Positions 27,401 through 33,904 are shown, counted from the stretch's first letter. The stretch is DNA of 33,904 nucleotides from Bacteroidales bacterium (GCA_016927695.1 JAFGME010000191.1:1-33904), one strand, 5' to 3'. The notes: generated by a model from the sequence alone, not told the origin. Numbers and translations are program-made.

Positions 27401-27498
27401 CGCATGTGGAGGAGATGCAACAGGAGATAGAAAGCTACCTGTACATCCGCTCCGACGAAGAGAGGGGCAGTATCATACAGGCGAGCTGGGAGACATGA
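24418..27498 (+). CDS. sbcC: Exonuclease SbcCD ATPase subunit SbcC (Rad50-like)
   Basis: SMC/Rad50-type ATPase of 1026 aa. The N-terminal half-site has Walker A (GGVGSGKSAILEA, residues ~36-48) and a Q-loop region (IPQGQFQEFL). Two long coiled coils flank a zinc-hook CPLCGSREHPHK near residue 517-528. The C-terminal half has the ABC signature LSGGQTFQAALS and Walker B FFFLDEGFGTLD. It works with SbcD, opening DNA ends in an ATP-dependent way. The C-terminus (GSIIQASWET) looks native even though an IS remnant begins within about 25 bp of the stop. Confidence 0.95.
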   Translation: MIPLSLTIEGLYSYRKRQTIDFGRLAGAGLFGIFGGVGSGKSAILEAITFALYGKTDRLNASGDSRNYNMMNLKANELYIGFIFSAGTAGDTYLATAKSRRNTKKYDDVKTIERAAYRKQGGDWIPVALEEIENVIGLSYENFKRTVIIPQGQFQEFLQLGLKERTEMMKDLFNLSKYDLFYKVTALETTGNEKIQRIEGQLLQIGDISPERLEELIIKQEQLEQQLSALTENLKILQKQETELGILAGLHSKLQSLTESRELLLQRKDEIGEKEKRLQDYERCVLHFKNPVEAVFQKKQKIAHLAKQLQTGEEELRRLTEGMYAIKSRIDRLQPEFDKKEQTLTEADELGKMARIAENSAAIAEIRSRMANGEKAVNEVALKIEKLQNDIKEGAGEIKSLKSRMPDQKLLADVKSWHTQNAGLGKAWKKITEEAAAGAKEVAAWQEKLKNLYKAEPFTGIDPEATPGEALTFLEDRKLEYKNKIAFIEKEAGRLQVQAGLESYAKALRDGEACPLCGSREHPHKLDVKNVSAILNDLEKEKKKLESAVAACEQHLRLLFQTAQELKGKKENAGKLEKKKGEATEELKRHEALFRWKEYRDPAVPEHAFRLAHELQTKIRLTEERIEQWIQEAEAESIKKEKYRENSDALKNHFAGLQKETEVLTAQIRHLDTSDYKDLAPEVILLEASGKREKVAAMEKEYNNLRKDLTAMQEKADVLRGKSEAGKQLLEEEQKLCLGMETETDRLLKEKGYESIREVKDILALQVDTAGERKEIEQYRQSLAASDSRLSSVNDDIAGRKYDAVAHGELRSRIAGMVEKAGEVNRESGKTSHDISRLQTELRRQAALNKELEALRLRAEDIRTLKNLFKANGFVKYLSRVYLQNLCKMANERFYPLTRQKLSLELTADNGFQVRDFMNGGKVRNIKTLSGGQTFQAALSLALALAGNIRSLSGMERNFFFLDEGFGTLDKESLNIVFETLTSLRKAKRVVGVISHVEEMQQEIESYLYIRSDEERGSIIQASWET

Positions 27499-27804
27499 GC
27501 GTGGAACAGGGTTGCACCGGCATAACAACCAGATTGCCTCCATATTGGTCTGTGCTTCTCTCTGGAGTCTCCGTGAACTGCGAATGCCATAACGGTAGCC
27601 GTAAAGATACAACTTCATCAGCTCACCGGGGTGAAAAGCCGGACGGCCTTCCTGTCTGCTCTCAGCATGGGTAAACCCGAAGCTCTTCATGTCAATGGCA
27701 TCCACAAACAGGTCAACCGCACGCACAAAAGACTTCTTGTTAACCGACTCTTCGAGGTTTAGAATCAGCACCTGGTCTCTGTCTGTGCCTTGTATGTGTT
27801 GCAT
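27499..27804 (-). pseudogene. Truncated IS1182-type transposase (5' end only)
   Basis: The minus strand from ATG 27804 encodes about 94 residues of a recognisable IS1182-family N-terminal (DUF772) domain: FVDAIDMKSFGF, RPAFHPGELMKLYLYGYRYGIRSSR and NMEAIWLL. Similarity stops near 27522, and the frame then reads on as antisense of sbcC, so the ORF of 272 aa in the track is chimeric. Full transposases of this family are about 450-550 aa, so more than three-quarters, including the catalytic core, is missing. The breakpoint lies about 20-25 bp after the sbcC stop. No terminal inverted repeat could be identified by eye on the remaining side. Confidence 0.8.
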
Positions 27805-28323
27805 GTAGCTTTATTTTTATTTACCCAATAAATATAATACATTCAGAGCATTCATATAAAATATATTTACACATGTTATTAATAATATAGTGTTAGTTTT
27901 TGCACAGCCTGACGGTTGGGGCTATATGCAGTAAGGGATTGCGGGCTACTTACCTGTTCATATAAACCGAAGTTTGAGCGGGCAGAATGCTTGAATTACC
28001 AATGAAATCCTTATTGTATATAGTCTTGCTGTTAGCGGTTGCTTTTTTACCTTTCTTGTTATTTATACTTTATAATAATTCCAATTTGAGAAATTTATAA
28101 ATTTGAATAATGTAGATTTCTATTCATTTGGCAAATTATATATCGATTATTAATTCGTTCAAACATTTGTTCTGCGATGTGCTAAAAAATAGGCTTTTTT
28201 CTTAAAACCTATCATTTTCAAATCTTTCAGTTAATTTGTTAAGATAGAGATAGTCATAGTTTTCTTATTTACATTTTACATAAATCATTTTTTTTGCTTT
28301 ATTCCATTACATGAATTTAGCAT
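27805..28323. other. AT-rich intergenic junction between IS remnant and flavoprotein island
   Basis: About 520 bp with no supportable gene. It contains the 5' flank of the transposase remnant, the AT-rich palindrome TTATTAATAA (27876-27885), the long imperfect inverted repeat described separately, and a T/A-rich stretch downstream of the photolyase-like gene. A 37-codon hydrophobic open frame at 27987-28100 overlaps one arm of the repeat and is not called. Confidence 0.55.
27922..28023. repeat. Long imperfect inverted repeat (structured intergenic element)
   Basis: The left arm CTATATGCAGTAAGGGATT (27922-27940) pairs with AATCCTTATTGTATATAG (28006-28023). Only one gap and two differences separate the arms, and both differences would be G-U compatible in one strand. 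The ~65-nt loop contains a small hairpin AAAC-CGAA-GTTT. Similar GTT-containing segments flank both arms (GGTTGGGG on the left, GTTAGCGG on the right). The shape resembles folded intergenic repeats or attC-like/MITE-like elements, but the canonical attC core boxes are not in the correct orientation. Confidence 0.6.
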
Positions 28324-29799
28324 CTAGATACTCTTTAAAAACCTTTCGGCTGTTAACAAATAGGCATTCTGCTTTTCGTGATTCATTTTATCAAAACTCC
28401 TGACCAACATGCATAATCTTGGGTTTTGCAAAAAGAAATCCCGGTGTGTGTGCATAAATCGCCAAAATAAACCATCCCATACTTCCTGCCATTCGCCTTT
28501 TTTATAATCACTCATTTTCATGAGATAGTTGCTTCCGCTGATGTAGGGTTTAGTGGACATCATTCCGCCATCAGCAAACTGACTCATACCGTAAACATTC
28601 GGAACCATCACCCAGTCATAGGCATCGATAAACAGTTCCATAAACCATCGATAGACTTCATCGGGATCAAATTCACACAACAACATAAAATTACCTAATA
28701 CCATTAATCGTTCAATATGATGACAATAGCCGGTATCCAGCACTTTTTTAATAGTACTGTCTAAGGGCTCTATTCCTGTAGTTCCATTCCAGAACGAAGC
28801 AGGAATTTTACGTGTAAAGCCCCAGTAGTTCATAGTCCTTTCTTCATTTCCTTTCAATTCGTAAACTGCCCTGATAAATTCTCGCCAACCTATAATTTGC
28901 CTGATAAAACCCTCTAATGAATTTAACGGTATTTTATGATTGCCGGCATATTGCAATGCCTCATCAATAATGAATTGCGGTGTTAGCAGACCCACATTCA
29001 GCATGGGTGTTAACACACTGTGGTGTAGAAAATTTTCATTTGTAACGATGGCATCTTCATACGCACCAAACTCTGAAAACCGGAATTTAAAGAAAGTTTG
29101 CAACCAGTTCTTGCTGTCGGAAAAGTTGGTTGGATAAATAAAATCAGCATTCAATTTTCCATAGTTTGCGGCAAAATATTTTTGAGTATAGGTTATGGCT
29201 TCATCATTAAAATGATTGGGTTCTAAGAAATCAATTTTCGGGGGTGTTTTTCCTTTGGGGTATTTTAAGCGATTTTCATCATCATAAGTCCATTTTCCAC
29301 CCATTGGTTTCTGGTTGATCTCTAATAATATGTTTCTGGTTTGGCGTTGATACTTATAAAAATCAGTTTGAAACATCCGCTTTTTGTCTGAAAAGTAGGT
29401 TTCAACATCTTTGGAAGAACATAAAAAATAAGCTGAACGATTTTTCCCTGATTTTACATCCGCAGCCTTGCATGCCTTTTCTATCCTTTGTTCCAGCCAG
29501 CAATCCGTTGTGTCGATATATTCAAAATCATTAATGCCAACGGTCCTTAAATGTGGTATTAACTTTCTAACATCAGCTAACGCATTGAATGAATCGATAT
29601 AAACAACTTCAATATTATTTGATTGAAGATAGCTTTCATAAAACTTCATACTGGCCCTGTGAAAAGCAATTTTCCATTTATGAAAATTATATTGCTTAAA
29701 GAACAACCACTCTTCAACTAAATAAATGGTATCGCATTTGGACACAAGCGGGTTGTGCTCAAACAATTGATGCGGAAACAGGATGCCAGTTTTATTCAT
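28324..29799 (-). CDS. Cryptochrome/photolyase-family protein (FeS-BCP/(6-4)-type) lacking the iron-sulfur cysteines
   Basis: A 491-aa flavoprotein related to the bacterial FeS-BCP group ((6-4) photolyase PhrB and relatives). The N-terminal alpha/beta domain is seen from [12 protein letters not shown], and the helical FAD domain occupies about 200-490. The two adjacent histidines important in (6-4) photolyases are kept in YCHHIERLM, as are [14 protein letters not shown] and [17 protein letters not shown]. The cluster ligands are not: the CxxC after MSDY is KKGE, the later ligand loop is shortened to [11 protein letters not shown], and the first ligand position about 15 residues before the His pair is Pro. 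DNA repair or light sensing is possible; chemistry is uncertain. It overlaps the DUF2256 gene by 8 nt and is last in the island operon. Confidence 0.85.
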   Translation of the reverse strand: MNKTGILFPHQLFEHNPLVSKCDTIYLVEEWLFFKQYNFHKWKIAFHRASMKFYESYLQSNNIEVVYIDSFNALADVRKLIPHLRTVGINDFEYIDTTDCWLEQRIEKACKAADVKSGKNRSAYFLCSSKDVETYFSDKKRMFQTDFYKYQRQTRNILLEINQKPMGGKWTYDDENRLKYPKGKTPPKIDFLEPNHFNDEAITYTQKYFAANYGKLNADFIYPTNFSDSKNWLQTFFKFRFSEFGAYEDAIVTNENFLHHSVLTPMLNVGLLTPQFIIDEALQYAGNHKIPLNSLEGFIRQIIGWREFIRAVYELKGNEERTMNYWGFTRKIPASFWNGTTGIEPLDSTIKKVLDTGYCHHIERLMVLGNFMLLCEFDPDEVYRWFMELFIDAYDWVMVPNVYGMSQFADGGMMSTKPYISGSNYLMKMSDYKKGEWQEVWDGLFWRFMHTHRDFFLQNPRLCMLVRSFDKMNHEKQNAYLLTAERFLKSI

Positions 29800-29941
29800 G
29801 TTTATTTTTATTCATTCTGCATTTATCACTGCAATATTTTACTTCGTCCCAAACCTTTTCCCATTTTTTACGCCACATAAAAGGGCGTTCGCAAACCGGG
29901 CAAATCCTGGTGGGTAAATCTCTTTTTTTAATCTGATGCAA
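29792..29941 (-). CDS. DUF2256 small zinc-ribbon protein
   Basis: Missed by the ORF track. The minus-strand frame encodes 49 residues with [20 protein letters not shown] followed by YCSDKC, the pattern of DUF2256: two Cys pairs (CPVC and CSDKC) likely to bind zinc. An in-frame TAA at 29950-29948 limits the start. No ATG precedes the domain, so TTG at 29941 ([10 protein letters not shown]) is the best start; ATT at 29932 is unlikely. Its stop overlaps the photolyase-like ATG by 8 nt, indicating translational coupling. DUF2256 genes are often found beside photolyase/cryptochrome genes; their function is unknown to me. Confidence 0.85.
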   Translation of the reverse strand: MHQIKKRDLPTRICPVCERPFMWRKKWEKVWDEVKYCSDKCRMNKNKHE

Positions 29942-29999
29942 GGTTGATTATTTTAGAGTTTTTAAACTTTTTGTTATTACCGTGAGATGTCTTTTGTTT

Positions 30000-31214
30000 T
30001 TATATTCCTTTAATTATTTCTTCGGCAGATCTTCTTCCGCTTTCCATTGCACCGTTAATTGACCCTTGCAACAAATAATCGCCGCAATAAAACACGCCTT
30101 CAGAAGACGTTGGTTTGTATTTTTTTTCAAAGTTTATCGCAGGCAAGGCCTCCCTGATAGTGTATGATTTTACCAGCTTCCAATTGGCTGCTTCCAAACC
30201 AAAAATTGATTTCAAATCCTCCATGAAAACATCCGCTTTAGTATGAATTCCATTGGCGGAGACTGAAATCAGATGTTTTCCATTTTGGGAGTAATTTGGC
30301 GCTACGTTGCTAATCATCACCACATTGTTAATTATTCGATTTGGGTTTGCATTGAGTATTACGTGTTTCGTGTCAATTGGCAGTTTTTCTGCTTCATAAT
30401 AGTTGTTGGTTACGCTGTGATATTCTACATTTTTGTTCATATTGCAAGCCAAAACCACTTTGTCAAATGATTCCTGTTTCCCGTCACTTTTAGTAACAGA
30501 CTTACTGTCGCATTTCAATACTTTTGTATTATATCGTATTTTGTCGGCTCCAATATAATCTACCAATTGCATAGGAATAGCACCCATTCCTTCCTTAGGG
30601 AGTGCAGCCCCCGCCTCGGCAAACATTTTAAAAGTAAACCGAAGCATTCTACTATCCGTTTCTAATGTATTTTCAAGAAATACCCCCTGATAAAAGGGAA
30701 TCCAAAAATCTTTTATCATTCGTTCACTGAACCCCAATTCTTTTAAATACTCTAAAGAACTAATGGTTTTTTTTCTGTTAAAAATATCCTCAATGCTTAA
30801 CCGGCTTAAGGTAAATTTCAGTTTCAATAATATTAACTTGTCAATTAAGGAGCCAGGGCCATTTACTACCGTTTTTAACAAGGCCGTAAATCCATTTCCC
30901 GGGCCATAAAATGGGATTTGTTTCCCGTTTTTGTAGATTAAAGAACCTTTATGAAACCGCTGCAATTGCAAATTGACATAGTCTAAAACTTTTTTCGTTT
31001 CGGGATATGCGGGCAATAAAACCTGAAAACCCCTATCCAACTGAAAGCCATCGAAGCGGTCTGTTTTCAGTTTTCCACCTGCTTTCTCAGAGGATTCAAA
31101 AATGGTAATATCGTTAATGCCGTTTTTTTTGAGATACCAGGCGCAGGTAAGCCCTGCAAGTCCAGCGCCAACAATACCTGTTTTCATTTTTTTTCTGTTT
31201 AAGCTCATTTTCAA
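30000..31214 (-). CDS. FAD-dependent amine oxidase/phytoene-desaturase-like oxidoreductase
   Basis: A 404-aa flavoprotein with an N-terminal Rossmann motif GIVGAGLAGLTCAWYLKKNG, the ESSEKAGGKLKT segment (second FAD-binding strand) and a C-terminal FAD motif GVFYCGDYLLQGSINGAMESG. This is the amine oxidase/protoporphyrinogen oxidase/CrtI superfamily; the substrate is not evident and no carotenoid synthase gene is in view. MKTGIVGAG at 31187 is an internal start giving the Rossmann fold immediately; M1 at 31214 adds nine basic residues (MKMSLNRKK), so the start is ambiguous. It lies 58 bp before the DUF2256 gene and 90 bp after the photolyase FAD-domain gene, all on the same strand. Confidence 0.85.
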   Translation of the reverse strand: MKMSLNRKKMKTGIVGAGLAGLTCAWYLKKNGINDITIFESSEKAGGKLKTDRFDGFQLDRGFQVLLPAYPETKKVLDYVNLQLQRFHKGSLIYKNGKQIPFYGPGNGFTALLKTVVNGPGSLIDKLILLKLKFTLSRLSIEDIFNRKKTISSLEYLKELGFSERMIKDFWIPFYQGVFLENTLETDSRMLRFTFKMFAEAGAALPKEGMGAIPMQLVDYIGADKIRYNTKVLKCDSKSVTKSDGKQESFDKVVLACNMNKNVEYHSVTNNYYEAEKLPIDTKHVILNANPNRIINNVVMISNVAPNYSQNGKHLISVSANGIHTKADVFMEDLKSIFGLEAANWKLVKSYTIREALPAINFEKKYKPTSSEGVFYCGDYLLQGSINGAMESGRRSAEEIIKGI

Positions 31215-31304
31215 ACTACTATTTCAGGCAAGGTTCAGAAAGTGTTTTTTGCAGAAAAACAAATTGGTTTATCTGCCAATCTTTATTGGTCTTGCAAAGG
31301 GTGT

Positions 31305-32435
31305 TTATGGTTTTGCATAAGGCAAGCGGCCTATTTCGGTGGATTTAAAATAAGCATCAAGCCCCTGACTGATTAATACTTCAGATGCTGATAAATTTAC
31401 AAATCCATCCTCTGCTATCCAATCTCTTGGTTCTTTGGTTCCCTTATAGCCAATATTGAGAGGATGTTCCTTGAAATAAATATTCTCCACCTGCCATGTG
31501 TCGGTAAACGATTGAAACGAACCTGCAAAAACCTGAATACCCGGTATATTTTCACTCAATGCCAGCATAAGATCAATACACTTTTTACTTATCGGATATT
31601 GAGAAAAAAAATCAGGCTCAATCAACAGAATCCGGTTGCCCTTTTCTTCCAAATGCCACAGCGGGTCGAGGTTATAATAGTTATAAATAAAAGTTGGCAA
31701 TTCAACATCAATTTTTGGAATTGATGCAGAAGATAAAAATATTTCAGGCACAAACTTTTTGGTAAGCAGAAATGAATCAGGCGTTTCCATTTGCTCCAAC
31801 TCTTCATACGATACATCCAAAAAGGCGTTGGATTGGTTGGTTAATGCGTACTTGTTAATGTTTTCCTGATTGGCATAGTATTTTTTAGAGCTGTTTGCGC
31901 CAGCTACCCACTGCCAACTGCAGGTGTTGCTTGCCCAGTCGCCATCCAGCAAATGATAATACAACCATTGCGAAGGGTTCAGCCAGTGCGATTTACCAAT
32001 GTTGCACACCAGCGAAGCCGTGTACATCCGGCAGGGATTGTGCATATACCCGATGCGGTAGATCTGCTGTATCGCCTCATCAATCGCATTAATCCCGGTT
32101 TTACCTTCTAATACTGCAACAGAAATTTCATAATTTGATACCGGAACCTGAGCTTGTTTTATTTCCCGATTTAAATCTTTTACCTGACCTACCCGTTGAA
32201 AATAATCACGCCAGCAAAGCTCTTTTACAAAGGACTCTATTTCCGGAATTTTGTATCCTTTTGCCAAAACAGTCTCCAGCACTTGCCTGGTGCTTATAAC
32301 ACCTCTCGAAATGCAGGGCGATAAATACGTGACTGCACCATCCACATAGTTCCTGGTTTTTCGATACTCCACCGGATCAATCCGATCTGCTTTTTCGATT
32401 ATCGCAGTATAGTCGGTTGCAAATTGAGGTTCCAT
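31305..32435 (-). CDS. Photolyase FAD-binding domain protein without the usual N-terminal domain, with a C-terminal alpha/beta-like extension
   Basis: A 376-aa protein. Residues ~15-215 match the helical FAD domain of classical photolyases: TYLSPCISRGVIS, KELCWRDYFQRV, TGINAIDEAIQQIYRIGYMHN, and DGDWASNTCSWQWVAG with the Asp and Asn that contact flavin in CPD photolyases. The antenna-binding alpha/beta domain that should precede this is absent; the protein starts almost directly at the FAD domain. Instead, residues ~255-376 form a separate region with strands such as NRILLIEPDFF and GIQVFAGSF, and a DWIAEDGF turn. This could be a new domain or a permuted photolyase alpha/beta domain. It starts 7 bp after the upstream oxidoreductase stop. 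The flavin fold is firm; the activity is unknown. Confidence 0.8.
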   Translation of the reverse strand: MEPQFATDYTAIIEKADRIDPVEYRKTRNYVDGAVTYLSPCISRGVISTRQVLETVLAKGYKIPEIESFVKELCWRDYFQRVGQVKDLNREIKQAQVPVSNYEISVAVLEGKTGINAIDEAIQQIYRIGYMHNPCRMYTASLVCNIGKSHWLNPSQWLYYHLLDGDWASNTCSWQWVAGANSSKKYYANQENINKYALTNQSNAFLDVSYEELEQMETPDSFLLTKKFVPEIFLSSASIPKIDVELPTFIYNYYNLDPLWHLEEKGNRILLIEPDFFSQYPISKKCIDLMLALSENIPGIQVFAGSFQSFTDTWQVENIYFKEHPLNIGYKGTKEPRDWIAEDGFVNLSASEVLISQGLDAYFKSTEIGRLPYAKP

Positions 32436-32442
32436 TTACCGC

Positions 32443-33018
32443 TTACTTCTTTCTGGCAATGTCATATTCAACATCTTTAACAACTTTCAGTAAGAATTTT
32501 TTTCTTGTTTCATCGGAGACAAATGGTACGGACCAAAATTGCCTGGTCCTGGTTTTAAACCAACCAAAAACAAAAGAATAAACCCCCATTACAAGTCTGA
32601 GCTTTACAGAGTTAACATATAGCGTAAGCACGGGTAGAGCAGGTGCGCCGTGTGTCAGATAGGTTCTTACCTTTTTGTCTGTTAAAAACGGTTTTGGATA
32701 AGCAAAGGTTTTTGTAATCGGAATGAATTTATAAGCATATCCGGGAATTAATACCTGATCAAAAAATGATTCCAGCAAAGGCGTACATCTGAACCACCAG
32801 ACAGGTGAAATAATATAAATCCGATTTGTTTTTGCAATTAGTTCTCTGTAAAAATTAACTTTCTGATCATCTCCGAACACATTAAATTTATCTTCATATA
32901 AGTCGATGGTATCTACATTTTCTTTATGGTCAATTAAGGTATTATAAACTGTTTTGAAAATCCCATTGTGACAAAAGCTTTGTTTATCAGGGTGTGCAAT
33001 AATTATTAAGTTGTTCAT
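32443..33018 (-). CDS. Flavodoxin-fold NAD(P)H-dependent oxidoreductase (NQO1/KefF-like)
   Basis: A 191-aa protein of the NAD(P)H:quinone oxidoreductase/Flavodoxin_2 family. The N-terminal LIIIAHPDKQSF is the flavin phosphate loop, SPVWWFRCTPLLESFFDQVL is the characteristic second motif, and LTHGAPA is a third flavin contact. Such enzymes reduce quinones or flavins with NAD(P)H. It is followed 7 bp later by the photolyase FAD-domain gene, so it might supply reduced flavin or act on quinones in the same pathway; this is inference from position. A 150-bp gap separates it from the DoxX pair. Confidence 0.85.
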   Translation of the reverse strand: MNNLIIIAHPDKQSFCHNGIFKTVYNTLIDHKENVDTIDLYEDKFNVFGDDQKVNFYRELIAKTNRIYIISPVWWFRCTPLLESFFDQVLIPGYAYKFIPITKTFAYPKPFLTDKKVRTYLTHGAPALPVLTLYVNSVKLRLVMGVYSFVFGWFKTRTRQFWSVPFVSDETRKKFLLKVVKDVEYDIARKK

Positions 33019-33168
33019 TGTTATATTGTTAAGTTGACATTATTCTGCTCCATAATGAGAAACACACAGTAATGAAATGGTAAAATATAATCTGACCTGT
33101 AATCCATTAAAAAGGCATGAGTTAAGTTTAACATTTTGATTTTAGTTTTTTGAAGCAAATCAGAATCT

Positions 33169-33519
33169 TTAATCCAGGAAAAATTTCATTGATTCAAAAA
33201 AGACATATGAATTTAGCAACATAAAAAACACAGCCGGCAACGAAATCCATAAACTGTCTTTGACTCTCAGCCTGGCAATAACACCAAAAAACATCAGCAA
33301 TGCCAGGCCACCTGAAGAAATCAGTAGAATTGGATGAATCATGAATCCCACAAACAATCCGAGTGCTCCGCTAATCTCCAAAACCGCGGTAAGTAGCCCG
33401 AATTTCTCAAGCCCAAAGCGCTTAAACTCACTTTTCATAGCCGGAGAAATAAAATAGTTTATACCGTAAACCAAAAAGGACAATCCCGAAATAACAATAA
33501 GAATTTCAAGAAAAGTCAT
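33169..33519 (-). CDS. DoxX-like small membrane protein (second of pair)
   Basis: A 116-aa protein with four predicted membrane helices (FLEILIVISGLSFLVYG, LLTAVLEISGALGLFVGF, ILLISSGGLALLMFFGVIA, LPAVFFMLLNSYVFF). The pattern is DoxX-like: helix 2 carries the E-x5-LGL motif and RLRVKDS follows helix 3. The ORF track start at 33561 overlaps the upstream gene by 43 bp. MTFLEIL at 33519 overlaps the upstream TGA by one nucleotide (TGATG), typical of translational coupling. DoxX-family proteins are membrane proteins with proposed redox roles; the function here is unknown. Confidence 0.75.
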   Translation of the reverse strand: MTFLEILIVISGLSFLVYGINYFISPAMKSEFKRFGLEKFGLLTAVLEISGALGLFVGFMIHPILLISSGGLALLMFFGVIARLRVKDSLWISLPAVFFMLLNSYVFFESMKFFLD

Positions 33520-33869
33520 CAAAAAATTAACTTTAGGGAAACCGCTGCGATAAAAAGGCAAAGTAACAAGAGGAACAGCGACGGCACTCGTTTATGCCAC
33601 GGGTTGTTCGCTTTGAAGTGAAAATACTGAGCGCTTACCATCAGAAAAGCCATCATAAGCGCCGGAATAAGAACCAGCGATGGATACCAGATGCCTGCAA
33701 CCAGCAATGTAGCCAGGGCTATTTTGGTTGAGCCTACCAGGGTGCGGGCTAAATCGCTCAGGTGATACTGTTTAAATTCTTTTACGATATTATCGAAACG
33801 AAAAACCCATACAATTACAATCGAAACAGCAACAACAAGTTGAGCAATCACAGCGAAATTTGTCATCAT
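33519..33869 (-). CDS. DoxX-like small membrane protein (first of pair)
   Basis: A 116-aa protein with four hydrophobic helices: AVIAQLVVAVSIVIVWVF, KIALATLLVAGIWYP, LVLIPALMMAFLMVSAQYFHF and PSLFLLLLCLFIAAVSL. A cytoplasmic segment FDNIVKEFKQYHL follows helix 1, and layout and length resemble the DoxX-like family. Its stop shares a nucleotide with the ATG of the following DoxX-like gene, so the two are made together and may form a heteromer. MMTN gives two adjacent Met codons, and either could be used. The gene begins 1 bp after a possible stop of another leftward gene at the window edge. Confidence 0.72.
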   Translation of the reverse strand: MMTNFAVIAQLVVAVSIVIVWVFRFDNIVKEFKQYHLSDLARTLVGSTKIALATLLVAGIWYPSLVLIPALMMAFLMVSAQYFHFKANNPWHKRVPSLFLLLLCLFIAAVSLKLIF

Positions 33870-33870
33870 A

Positions 33871-33903
33871 TTATTTTAGTTTTTTAATTTTCCTACTCAT
33901 CAG
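33871..33903 (-). CDS. Possible 3' end of a further leftward gene
   Basis: A minus-strand frame entering from the right edge encodes LMSRKIKKLK and a TAA at 33871-33873, 1 bp before the first DoxX-like ATG. The basic C-terminal tail and the tight spacing fit the end of another gene in the same operon. Only ten codons are visible, so this is a suggestion and not an identification. Confidence 0.25.
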   Translation of the reverse strand: MMSRKIKKLK

Positions 33904-33904
33904 G

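Noticed and set aside
26986-27521. C-terminal two-thirds of the 272-aa minus-strand ORF (26986..27804)
   Set aside because: Transposase similarity ends near 27522. The rest is the antisense strand of the sbcC 3' end, whose Rad50 signature and Walker B motifs are clear on the plus strand.
27911-28040. Integron attC site
   Set aside because: The overall folded shape is suggestive, but the two flanking GTT segments lie in the same orientation and do not form the RYYYAAC...GTTRRRY pair.
27987-28100. 37-codon hydrophobic open frame (possible small membrane protein)
   Set aside because: It overlaps the right arm of the inverted repeat, has no convincing ribosome-binding site, and its hydrophobicity can arise from T-rich DNA.

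Overview
The window looks like a chromosomal segment of a Bacteroidota bacterium, probably an environmental Bacteroidales-like lineage. The main reasons are a complete alternative complex III operon (actABCDEF), a type III glutamine synthetase, a glycogen synthase-phosphorylase fusion, a lipoprotein MsrB-MsrA fusion, AT-rich intergenic DNA, and several TAnnTTTG boxes upstream of genes, which match the known Bacteroidota -7 promoter element. I see no tRNA, rRNA or CRISPR array.

Layout. Positions 1-2514 hold the edge of a leftward gene (only MKKLLL visible), an exported MsrB-MsrA methionine sulfoxide reductase, and a stand-alone YjeF_N / NAD(P)HX-epimerase-like protein. Positions 2567-10477 are a six-gene leftward operon for alternative complex III, a quinol:cytochrome c/HiPIP oxidoreductase. 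ActA carries six CxxCH heme motifs, and no terminal oxidase gene follows ActF. Upstream lies glnN (10621-12807) behind its own promoter-like box. Next comes a tightly packed five-gene leftward operon (12881-16687): nitroreductase, GmhA, a degenerate sugar-nucleotidyltransferase-like protein, GmhB and a sodium:solute symporter. A ClC chloride channel with CBS domains follows, then a 1409-residue glycogen synthase/phosphorylase fusion. Divergent from that gene, sbcD and sbcC run rightward (23194-27498).

A boundary lies just after sbcC. About 20-25 bp past the sbcC stop is a truncated IS1182-type transposase 5' end. After it come AT-rich non-coding DNA with a long imperfect inverted repeat (27922-28023) and then a visibly more AT-rich leftward island that continues to the window end. 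In transcription order the island encodes two small DoxX-like membrane proteins, a flavodoxin-fold NAD(P)H oxidoreductase, a photolyase FAD domain with an unusual C-terminal alpha/beta-like region, a flavin amine-oxidase-like protein, a 49-residue DUF2256 zinc-ribbon gene missed by the ORF track (TTG start), and an FeS-BCP/(6-4)-type photolyase-like protein in which all four iron-sulfur cysteines appear to be lost.

The most interesting material is this flavoprotein-rich, possibly light-linked island. Its two photolyase-family proteins are both structurally atypical and sit among redox enzymes and membrane proteins. The rest of the window reads as core metabolism: respiration, nitrogen assimilation, glycogen turnover, heptose activation and DNA-end processing.
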